Made by a program: the position numbers and the translations under genes. From positions 1-8,554 of the forward strand of contig JAJRYU010000698.1 of the NCBI GenBank assembly GCA_024275615.1: a stretch of 8,554 nucleotides of DNA, written 5' to 3'. Positions 1-5,515 of this stretch are shown piece by piece (within the stretch, counting starts at the first letter, position 1; every line of letters begins with the position of its first letter). This stretch comes from Planctomycetota bacterium (GTDB lineage: Bacteria > Planctomycetota > GCA-002687715 > DRQF01). Under the pieces are notes generated by a model, which was not told the origin of the DNA, did no database searches, and saw only the letters and a program-made list of their open reading frames with translations.

Positions 1-1
1 C

Positions 2-211
2 AACCGGCTCGCCATGCGGAGCATCCGCATGATCGAGAAAGCGAGACAGAAACTTCTCCGCCATTTCCGCAGAGTTGCCCCCGTTGAGAAGATCTACGCT
101 CCGGTTCCTCAAGCCGAGGGCGCTCAAGGGACACCGGACACGAAGCCGGCAACGGATGAAATGCCCCTTTTGCCCATGCCCAAACTCCCGGGAACTAAGA
201 AAAACAAATAG
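2..211 (+). CDS. 3' end of unrecognised gene (partial, runs off left edge)
   Basis: The frame is open from the first bases of the window to a TAG at 209-211, giving 69 residues. The first ATG (14) has no Shine-Dalgarno-like sequence before it, and residues before it (NRLA) read on in frame, so this is probably the C-terminus of a gene that begins outside the window. The visible part starts with a basic helix-like stretch (IEKARQKLLRHFRR) and passes into a proline-, alanine- and lysine-rich tail ending PKLPGTKKNK, which looks disordered. No domain can be recognised and no function is proposed. A 351-base gap separates it from nfeD1, so it need not belong to that operon. The alternative is a chance ORF; a 65-codon opening is not rare in this composition. 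Confidence 0.5.
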   Translation, partial: NRLAMRSIRMIEKARQKLLRHFRRVAPVEKIYAPVPQAEGAQGTPDTKPATDEMPLLPMPKLPGTKKNK

Positions 212-270
212 CACGGGGAAAATTCCCAAGGCGGTTCGTTAGGCCATTTTGCTCTCAGTCTCCATTTATC

Positions 271-285
271 GGCGGCCGAGCTGCC
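271..285 (+). terminator. weak hairpin, possible terminator of the upstream gene
   Basis: GGCGGC and GCTGCC pair over six positions (one G-U) around a 3-base CGA loop, followed by a T-rich but interrupted stretch (CCATTTCTTC). It lies about 60 bases after the stop at 211, where a terminator would be expected. The stem is short and the T tract imperfect, so this is only a candidate. Confidence 0.25.
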
Positions 286-323
286 CCATTTCTTCATCTC
301 ACCCCCAATTTCCTTCGCCTTCG

Positions 324-332
324 TGCTATATT
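324..332 (+). promoter_or_regulatory. possible extended -10 promoter for the nfeD-floA operon
   Basis: TGCTATATT matches an extended -10 box (TGn followed by a hexamer differing from TATAAT at one position). No convincing -35 hexamer sits 16-18 bases upstream, which is tolerable for an extended -10 promoter. Transcription from here would give a leader of roughly 220 bases before the nfeD1 start at 563. Promoter rules for this organism are not known, so confidence is low. Apart from this box, the hairpin at 271-285 and the small ORF at 510-566, I see nothing in the 212-562 gap. Confidence 0.25.
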
Positions 333-509
333 TCTACAGGCTAGGTGATACCGGATCGTCCAAATAATCCATCTACCGGGCGAATGGTATCCGCAGCTCA
401 ATGAGGTCAAAGCGAATTGTCTTGAAGTCAAAGCCACAGCCCTTGTGCTGGGGAGCAATCTTGAGATTCTCAGGAGTGGTGCCCGTTGGCAAAGGAGTAG
501 GATACGCAG

Positions 510-566
510 ATGACTGGACAAGACCCAAACCCCTCGTTGCGGAGCAGATCGAGAAGACATCTATGA
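510..566 (+). CDS. candidate 18-residue upstream ORF overlapping the nfeD1 start
   Basis: ATG at 510 opens an 18-codon frame (MTGQDPNPSLRSRSRRHL) that ends with TGA at 564-566. Its last bases overlap the proposed nfeD1 start as ATGA (563-566), the same kind of junction used between nfeD1 and the next gene. AAAGGAG lies at 491-497 (about 12 bases before the ATG) and a second purine run, AGGA, at 499-502 (7 bases before). An in-frame TAG at 498-500 closes the frame upstream, so the ORF is not a fragment of something longer. The product is basic at its C-terminus and resembles no known family. It may serve only to bring ribosomes to the nfeD1 start, which has a poor Shine-Dalgarno sequence of its own. 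A chance ORF remains possible. Confidence 0.35.
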   Translation: MTGQDPNPSLRSRSRRHL

Positions 567-2122
567 ATATGCAGAAGACCTCCGCACAATTTGCCATTCT
601 GACAGTCATTCTTATCCACCTGTTGAGCGGCTTGGCGCCGGCACAAAGTGGCGAAGGTCGCGAACTCGTTATCAAGGAGCGATTCAAACGAGTTGTCTTG
701 GTGCGCTTGGGAGAAAACCGCCTCGTCGATGAACTCCTGTTCGACCAGGTGTCCAAAGAAATTGACGCTCAAGCAGCTTATGACAACGTCGCTTTGATCC
801 TTGAGATTGACTCCGGGGGCGGAGATGCCTACTGGGCCAAACAAATTGTCGAGCTCATCCTCAGCTACCGCGATTCGGAATCGATGCGAATCTTCGCTTA
901 CGTGCCCAAGAAGGCCTACTCCGCCGCGGCATGGTTGGCATTCGCTTGTCGCGGACTGATCATTGAACCCGATGCCCAGATCGGCGATATTCAACCGATT
1001 ATTGATAGTTACGGGCGTTATGAGCGGGCACCAGAGAAGATCGTCACGGCACTGACCGAAGATTTCCGAATCAGCTGTCAAAGAAACGGACTCCCGGTCC
1101 GCTACCCCCGCCTGTTTTTGGAAGCCATGGTTGACAAGGACATTGAGATTGTCGCCATTGAGAATCGCAAGCTTGGTACAACCGACTACATCCGCGCCGA
1201 CGACTGGAACGCTAAGCCCGAGTCTCAAAAGGATGGGCTGACACCGAACTACATAGGTTTGCCCGGAAAGGCGTTCACAACGAATGGCGCTGACCTTCTG
1301 GAATACGGTTTCACAGTCAAACTCATTGTCGGTTCGTTTGAAAAACTCATCGACATGCTCGGAGCCCCGAATGTCGAGCTACAAATCCGGGAAGTCAAAC
1401 AACCCCGTTCGTTTGGGTTCCCAAGTTTTGATGCGTCATTTTTGTTGCTCATCGCTGGCATTGTTCTCCTTGTCTTAGAGATGAAAACACCTGGCCTTGG
1501 TCTTTTTGGCATCGGCGGGATCCTGGTTCTTATCACCTTCTTTCTGGTCCGAGCTGGATACTCCGACGCTGCGCTGTGGCCCATTTCCCTATTCCTGGTA
1601 GGGATCTTCTTGATCATCGTCGAAGTTGTGATCATGCCCGGGTTGATCGCTCCTGGGCTCGTGGGGTTGGCACTCGTGCTTTACGCCACGTGGAGCGCCG
1701 TTGCCTATCCCGGAGAAACCGGACTCCCCCCAATCCCGGACTTGAGCGATCCCGTTGATTCCAAGGCTGTCCAACTGTGGGCTGGCTCGCTCATTGGCGG
1801 GTTGTGTGGGGGCTTCGCTTTTACCTTCATCGTCGGCAAGTTTCTTCACAAACTGCCGATTCTAAACAAACTGGTCCTGGTTCAGCCACGTCATGTCGGT
1901 CCTGTCGCAACTCAAGCAAAAGACCGCCCCAACACCGTTGAGATCGGTGCCAGGGGCAAATCAATCACAGCTTTGAGACCAAGCGGCGCCGCCATGTTCT
2001 CCGGCAAGAGGATCAACGTCATCACTGACGGACGTTTCGTCGATAAAGGGTCTCCGCTCAAAGTGACTGCTACATCTGGCAACCGCGTCGTCGTCAAAGA
2101 AATCAAGGCTGAAAACTCATGA
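563..2122 (+). CDS. nfeD: NfeD1-type membrane serine protease (ClpP-class domain + TM helices + NfeD OB domain)
   Basis: This is a full-length NfeD protein of 519 residues from the ATG at 563. That start is preferred because it puts a signal peptide at the very N-terminus (hydrophobic core FAILTVILIHLLSGL, possible cleavage after LAPA near residue 27); the same frame opens at 401, but the extra 54 residues have no SD and would bury the signal. Residues about 45-250 form a ClpP/crotonase-like protease domain: LILEIDSGGGDA at about 78-89, AYSAAAW with the likely nucleophile Ser120, DAQIGDIQPI near 137-146, and PEKIV with the likely general-base Lys159, matching the Ser/Lys dyad known from archaeal 1510-N. 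Four or five TM helices follow (about 290-430), then a C-terminal OB fold from about 460 to 515. In other bacteria such proteins act beside flotillin/stomatin-type proteins, and an archaeal homologue cleaves a stomatin tail. The gene ends with a 4-base ATGA overlap onto the short nfeD gene. Substrate unknown. Confidence 0.88.
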   Translation: MNMQKTSAQFAILTVILIHLLSGLAPAQSGEGRELVIKERFKRVVLVRLGENRLVDELLFDQVSKEIDAQAAYDNVALILEIDSGGGDAYWAKQIVELILSYRDSESMRIFAYVPKKAYSAAAWLAFACRGLIIEPDAQIGDIQPIIDSYGRYERAPEKIVTALTEDFRISCQRNGLPVRYPRLFLEAMVDKDIEIVAIENRKLGTTDYIRADDWNAKPESQKDGLTPNYIGLPGKAFTTNGADLLEYGFTVKLIVGSFEKLIDMLGAPNVELQIREVKQPRSFGFPSFDASFLLLIAGIVLLVLEMKTPGLGLFGIGGILVLITFFLVRAGYSDAALWPISLFLVGIFLIIVEVVIMPGLIAPGLVGLALVLYATWSAVAYPGETGLPPIPDLSDPVDSKAVQLWAGSLIGGLCGGFAFTFIVGKFLHKLPILNKLVLVQPRHVGPVATQAKDRPNTVEIGARGKSITALRPSGAAMFSGKRINVITDGRFVDKGSPLKVTATSGNRVVVKEIKAENS

Positions 2123-2607
2123 CCCTGATCATTGTCATGTTCATCCTGGCAACACTTTTTGTCATTGCAGAAGTGATGTTTCCGAGCTTCGGCCTCTTGG
2201 GGCTCTTGGCGGCTTCATCATTCTTGGTGGCCATCTTGGAGTCCTTTGCCATGGGTGATCAACAGGGCTACATCGCAGTCGGCTCAGCTGTGGCGATCAT
2301 TCCTGCCGCCATCATCGGTGGCTTCTACATTCTCAATCACACACCCTTGGGCAACCGCCTCGTGCTCAAAGGCCCAGATCACGGGGCCGTCCAAGGCCAA
2401 GGTGCCGACAAGTCTCTGACCGCATTCATCGGCAAGGTTGGCGTGGCAATAACACCACTTTCACCTGGCGGAACGGTCGAAATCGGTGACCATACATTTA
2501 GCGCCATTTCACTTGGCGAATTCATCGACCGCGACAGCCATGTGCGTGTCATTCAAGTCGAAGGAAACAGGGTTGTCGTGTCAAGCGACGGCCTGAACGC
2601 GGAATAA
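2119..2607 (+). CDS. short NfeD-family membrane protein (TM helices + OB domain, no protease)
   Basis: The product has 162 residues. Two or three hydrophobic helices (about 2-17, 23-42 and 52-72) are followed by a linker with PLGNRLVL and a C-terminal OB-fold domain at about 104-155 (FIGKVGVAITPLSPGGTVEI, then GEFIDRDSHVRV and GNRVVV). The OB part is the same module as the end of NfeD1, and even the linker matches (PILNKLVL in NfeD1), so the two genes carry related halves; this one lacks the protease. The ATG at 2119 overlaps the nfeD1 stop by four bases, which indicates translational coupling, with a weak AAGG 11 bases upstream. Short NfeD proteins next to flotillin-like genes are thought to bind or stabilise the flotillin through the OB domain; that role is inferred here from family and position. 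Confidence 0.85.
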   Translation: MTLIIVMFILATLFVIAEVMFPSFGLLGLLAASSFLVAILESFAMGDQQGYIAVGSAVAIIPAAIIGGFYILNHTPLGNRLVLKGPDHGAVQGQGADKSLTAFIGKVGVAITPLSPGGTVEIGDHTFSAISLGEFIDRDSHVRVIQVEGNRVVVSSDGLNAE

Positions 2608-2619
2608 AGGAGAGTTTTC

Positions 2620-3636
2620 ATGCCAGTTTTCTTGATCGATTCATCGGCGATTCTATTGATCGTTCTCGCAGCGGTCTTTTTTCTCATTTTCATTTTCGTC
2701 GTCAAATACCTCAACCTCTACGTTCGTTCGCTCTTTGCCCAAGCTGGAATCGGAGTCTTTGAGCTCATTGGCATGTCGCTTCGAAAAGTTCGTCCTGGAA
2801 CCATCGTCGACGCCCGAATTCGTATCGTCCAAGCGGGCCTCAATACCACACGCAATGACCTGGAAACCCACTACCTCGCTGGTGGCGACGTCCCCAAAGT
2901 CGTATCTGCCCTAATTGCAGCGGACCGTGCTGATATTGAGCTGAACTTCTCTCAAGCTGCAGCCATTGATCTTGCTGGTCGTGACATTCTGGAAGCAGTA
3001 CGGACCTCAGTGAACCCAAAAGTCATCGACTGCCCGGATGGTTCAAAAGGCAATCGCAAGATTTCCGCTGTCGCTGGAGATGGCATCGAACTTCTGGCGT
3101 CTGCCCGTGTCACCGTGCGCGCCAACCTGCAGAGCCTGGTCGGCGGTGCCACCGAAGAAACAATCATTGCTCGGGTGCAAGAGGGAATCCTCACAACTAT
3201 TGGATCGTCCAAGAGCCACTTCACTGTCCTTGAGAACCCAGATATGATCTCACGCCAAGTCTTGGGCAAAGGATTGGATGCCAACACGGCCTTCGAGATT
3301 CTCTCAATCGATATCGCTGACATTGATGTCGGTCGCAACATTCGCTCTCAACTGCAGATCGATCAAGCAGAAGCCGACAAACGGGTCGCTCAAGCCAAGG
3401 CTGAAGAGCGCAAAGCTATGGCTATTGCTCAAGAGCGTGAAATGGTCGCCCATACACAGGAAAACCGTGCCAAGGTTGTAGCGGCAGAAGCCGAAATTCC
3501 CATGGCGATTGCCGACGCATTTAGGGCCGGCAACTTGGGCATCCTAGACTTCTATAAGTTCAAGAACATCCAAGCCGACACCGCTATGCGCGACGCCATC
3601 TCTCGCGATGGTGGCAACGACGATTCCGAGTCATAA
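2620..3636 (+). CDS. floA: flotillin-like protein FloA
   Basis: The 338-residue product matches FloA (formerly YqfA, UPF0365) nearly end to end; the Bacillus subtilis protein is about 331 residues. An N-terminal membrane segment (about 9-28) is followed by the SPFH/PHB region with typical FloA stretches: GLNTTRNDLETHYLAGGDV (73-91), AAIDLAGRDILEAV (114-127), SVNPKVI (130-136), LVGGATEETI (173-182), ENPDMISRQVLGKGLD (205-220) and AFEILSIDIADIDVG (224-238). The Ala/Glu-rich coiled-coil region (about 244-300, with DQAEADKRVAQAKAEERKA) mediates oligomerisation in the family. FloA forms membrane foci that organise functional microdomains and signalling complexes. AAAGGAG at 2606-2612 overlaps the upstream stop and sits 7 bases before the ATG, the best SD in the operon, consistent with FloA being made in larger amounts than its neighbours. 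The gene looks intact. Confidence 0.96.
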   Translation: MPVFLIDSSAILLIVLAAVFFLIFIFVVKYLNLYVRSLFAQAGIGVFELIGMSLRKVRPGTIVDARIRIVQAGLNTTRNDLETHYLAGGDVPKVVSALIAADRADIELNFSQAAAIDLAGRDILEAVRTSVNPKVIDCPDGSKGNRKISAVAGDGIELLASARVTVRANLQSLVGGATEETIIARVQEGILTTIGSSKSHFTVLENPDMISRQVLGKGLDANTAFEILSIDIADIDVGRNIRSQLQIDQAEADKRVAQAKAEERKAMAIAQEREMVAHTQENRAKVVAAEAEIPMAIADAFRAGNLGILDFYKFKNIQADTAMRDAISRDGGNDDSES

Positions 3637-3639
3637 GCC

Positions 3640-4287
3640 ATGGACATTGAAGACATCATCAAAATTGTCTTTTTCCTGTTGTTCTTCTTGCTTGGGCCAA
3701 TTCTCAAGGCTGCGGAAGCCAACAAGAAGAAATCTCTACAAGGCTCGCCCAAGGGAGGAAGTCGCAAGCGGCCCACACCCCGTGGCGGCCAAACCTTGTC
3801 CGATTGGATCGAAGAAGTACGCAAGGCAAGCGAAGGGGGCACACCGAGCGTGCCCACCCAGCGCAGTGCGCCACCACCCTTAGAGATTACCTTTGAGACA
3901 CAACACAGGGAGCCGGAACCAAGAGAAGAGAGAGAATTCAGAGAGCCGGTCAGGGCGCATGTCAGGCCTGTCGAAGTCGACATTGAAGCCCACGTGCAAC
4001 CTGTCAGAGTGGATCTTCACAGGCACGTCAATCCCATTCATTCGCAATTCGATGCGCCGAACCGCGAAGACGACAAGCAGGAGCGCTCGCAAAAGCACGA
4101 CTCCGCCAAAGGCGCGAGGCGAGCTCACCGCGCTTCTAAGGAAGGTTCGCGGTCTATTCGAGCTCAACGCTCCTCGGATCAGGGAAAAGCCTCTATTCAC
4201 ATCCAGCGCTCCGACCTCAGGAGGGCCATCATCTTGCAGGAGATTCTGTCTCCACCTCTGGCGCTGCGAGAGGAAAAAGATCTTTGA
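3640..4287 (+). CDS. TM-anchored, disordered protein of the floA operon, unknown function
   Basis: I do not recognise a named family. The 215-residue product begins with a single membrane segment (IVFFLLFFLLGPIL, about 9-22) and a basic stretch (KAAEANKKK), so it is probably anchored with the rest in the cytoplasm (inferred from the positive-inside rule). Residues 30-105 are rich in Pro, Arg, Glu and Gly with one helix-like piece (TLSDWIEEVRKA, 52-63). Residues 107-139 are three tandem 11-residue repeats. A basic, Ser/Arg/Gln-rich linker follows, then a C-terminal amphipathic helix, DLRRAIILQEILSPP (192-206). The layout, anchor plus flexible linker plus terminal helix, suggests a tether or adaptor for FloA patches. 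It starts 3 bases after the floA stop with no clear SD, so it probably depends on coupled translation, and its own stop overlaps the next start. The unusual composition is confined to the linker; both ends look constrained. Confidence 0.75.
   Translation: MDIEDIIKIVFFLLFFLLGPILKAAEANKKKSLQGSPKGGSRKRPTPRGGQTLSDWIEEVRKASEGGTPSVPTQRSAPPPLEITFETQHREPEPREEREFREPVRAHVRPVEVDIEAHVQPVRVDLHRHVNPIHSQFDAPNREDDKQERSQKHDSAKGARRAHRASKEGSRSIRAQRSSDQGKASIHIQRSDLRRAIILQEILSPPLALREEKDL
3958..4056 (+). repeat. three tandem 33-base repeats encoding 11-residue units
   Basis: The units read HVRPVEVDIEA, HVQPVRVDLHR and HVNPIHSQFDA (residues 107-139 of the anchored protein). His-Val-x-Pro at the head of each unit is constant, and units 1 and 2 also share PV-x-VD. 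The third copy has diverged after HVNPI. The DNA copies differ at several synonymous positions (CATGTC, CACGTG, CACGTC), so the similarity is kept at protein level and the repeats are not a recent slippage product. Alternating Val in units 1 and 2 suggests short beta strands. Confidence 0.7.
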
Positions 4288-4664
4288 TGGGCGATCGAAC
4301 CACTTTACGCTTGGCCGAAGAATTGCAACGGGCATTCGGCGACCGTCTCGTTCTGGACACCACAGAGATCCGCGCCATCTTGGAAGGTGAGGACGAGCTT
4401 GTCACCCGTTGTCTCGACTTCTTGGTAGGCCGAGATGAACTCCTAATGGCGGCTGGCAGGTCGCCACTTTTCTATCACAAGGACAACGTTATTCAGGCTA
4501 TCGTTGGCGAGCTTGCCGGTGGTGCCAGCAAGACGGCCGAAGCCATCGCAAAGAACTTGGAACTCCCCATCGCTACAACTTGTGAAGTGCTCGGTTGGCT
4601 CGAACGCGATCGCCGGATTTTAGCAACCCACGTCGGGGAAGAAGTGCTCTTTCAGAGTCGTTGA
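4287..4664 (+). CDS. small protein with two winged-helix-like units, last gene of the floA operon
   Basis: The product is 125 residues from the ATG at 4287, which overlaps the preceding stop by one base (TGATG). An in-frame TTG at 4284 could add one residue; GAGAGGA at 4268-4274 could serve either. Residues about 68-123 look like a winged helix: VIQAIVGELAGG, the helix pair TAEAIAKNLELP and ATTCEVLGWLERDRRI, and a wing ATHVGEEVLF. Residues about 8-63 have a similar plan (TTEIRAILEGEDELVTRCLD, FLVGRDELLMA, then SPLFY), suggesting a tandem duplication. There is no TM segment or signal peptide, so it is probably cytoplasmic. Winged helices often bind DNA but also mediate protein contacts; position in a membrane operon makes either possible. 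No named family was recognised and function is unknown. Confidence 0.75.
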   Translation: MGDRTTLRLAEELQRAFGDRLVLDTTEIRAILEGEDELVTRCLDFLVGRDELLMAAGRSPLFYHKDNVIQAIVGELAGGASKTAEAIAKNLELPIATTCEVLGWLERDRRILATHVGEEVLFQSR

Positions 4665-4694
4665 CACGGAGTCTCTCCTCGACGAGCAACGGCC

Positions 4695-4734
4695 CTCCGG
4701 ATTGGGTGCCAGGCGAATGGCACCTAATCCGGGG
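4695..4734. repeat. strong 17-bp inverted repeat between converging operons (bidirectional terminator or REP-like element)
   Basis: The arms at 4695-4711 and 4718-4734 pair along 17 positions with only two G-T wobbles around a 6-base GGCGAA loop. The core is GGTGCCA/TGGCACC. It lies between the stop of the winged-helix gene (4664) and the stop of lolD (4739), the place expected for a bidirectional terminator. Neither side has a T tract, so a classical intrinsic terminator is doubtful; Rho-assisted termination, 3'-end protection or a REP-type mobile palindrome would fit equally well. Confidence 0.65.
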
Positions 4735-4738
4735 ACGC

Positions 4739-5515
4739 TCAATCGGCGACAGGCTTTGTGCCCTGCTCGACGAACCCACCGTCAGTCAGGTCAAGAACCC
4801 GCGATGCGTAGTTTTCAAGACTCGGATCATGGGTGACGACAATCATGGTTTGCGAGGTCTCAGCGGCGAGTTTGGCGATGAGCTCGTGAATAGCCTCTGA
4901 CGTCTTGATATCAAGGTTACCCGTTGGCTCATCGCAAAGCATGATCGACGGTTCATTAAAAAGCGCCCGCGCTAGGGCGACTCGCTGGCGCTCGCCCCCG
5001 GAAAGTTGGTTCGGACGATGATCGGCGCGATCGACGATCCCAACTAGGTCAAGTAGATAGCGCGCACGTTCGTTGGCTTCTTTCTTCTTTTTCATCCATG
5101 CCCAAGGACCGTGTTCGATCTTCCCGGGAATCATGATGTTTTCCACCGCCGTGAATTCCGGCAGCAAATGATAGAACTGAAACACAAAGCCAATCTTCTC
5201 CGCTCGGGTTCGTGCGCGTGCCGTGCGGGACAGTTTTTGGATATCTTGCCCGTCGAGAAGAAGGCGTCCTTGATCGCCGCGATCGAGTAGCCCCAAGATG
5301 TGTAGAAACGTACTCTTGCCAATACCGCTCTGGCCTCTGATGAGGAGAAAATCTCCACGAGCTACGTCAAGGTTCGCCTGGTTCAAGACGCGGAGCTTAT
5401 CGCCACTTGGCAAATTGAAGCTCTTGGAGAGCCCATCCACTTGATAGACCAAGTCTTGAGGGACTTCACTTGGTTTCGCTTTTTCTGTGACCAAGGCTTG
5501 ATCCATTTCACTCAT
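4739..5515 (-). CDS. lolD: LolD-type ABC transporter ATP-binding protein
   Basis: The 258-residue ATPase has every nucleotide-binding motif: Walker A GQSGIGKST (61-69), Q-loop FVFQFYHLLPEF with Gln113, signature LSGGERQR (171-178), Walker B IMLCDEP with catalytic Glu196, D-loop GNLD (199-202) and H-loop His229 (VVTHDP). The LLPEFTAVENIMIP stretch is typical of the LolD/MacB/FtsE subgroup. In that family the ATPase drives release of outer-membrane lipoproteins from the inner membrane, or another extracytoplasmic export task; it acts on the cytoplasmic face. An N-terminal extension of about 20 residues precedes the domain. The ATG at 5515-5513 overlaps the end of the permease gene by 8 bases and has AAGGTG 8 bases upstream; a second Met three codons on is possible. 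Pairing with an FtsX-type permease supports the Lol assignment, but MacB-like export cannot be excluded. Confidence 0.88.
   Translation of the reverse strand: MSEMDQALVTEKAKPSEVPQDLVYQVDGLSKSFNLPSGDKLRVLNQANLDVARGDFLLIRGQSGIGKSTFLHILGLLDRGDQGRLLLDGQDIQKLSRTARARTRAEKIGFVFQFYHLLPEFTAVENIMIPGKIEHGPWAWMKKKKEANERARYLLDLVGIVDRADHRPNQLSGGERQRVALARALFNEPSIMLCDEPTGNLDIKTSEAIHELIAKLAAETSQTMIVVTHDPSLENYASRVLDLTDGGFVEQGTKPVAD

Noticed and set aside
214..225. GGGGAAAATTCCC inverted repeat after the first gene
   Set aside because: The stem is 5 bp with a 2-base loop, too tight to fold, and no T tract follows.
401..562. N-terminal extension of nfeD1 from the ATG at 401
   Set aside because: No SD before 401, the extra 54 residues look non-coding in character, and the signal peptide would no longer be at the N-terminus; the start at 563 is better.
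470..1228. 252-codon open frame on the minus strand
   Set aside because: It lies wholly antisense to the nfeD1 leader and protease domain, has no recognisable domain and no SD; it is a shadow of codon bias on the other strand.
3880..4335. 151-codon minus-strand frame opposite the anchored protein
   Set aside because: Antisense shadow in a region of biased composition; no domain and no SD.
3893..4390. 165-codon plus-strand frame across the end of the anchored protein and into the winged-helix gene
   Set aside because: It overlaps two better-supported frames; the repeat structure, TM anchor and C-terminal helix are only in the 3640 frame, and the product is Arg/Ser-rich noise.
4661..4666. Perfect TTGACA hexamer at the end of the winged-helix gene
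   Set aside because: No -10-like hexamer at 16-18 bases and no gene follows on that strand.
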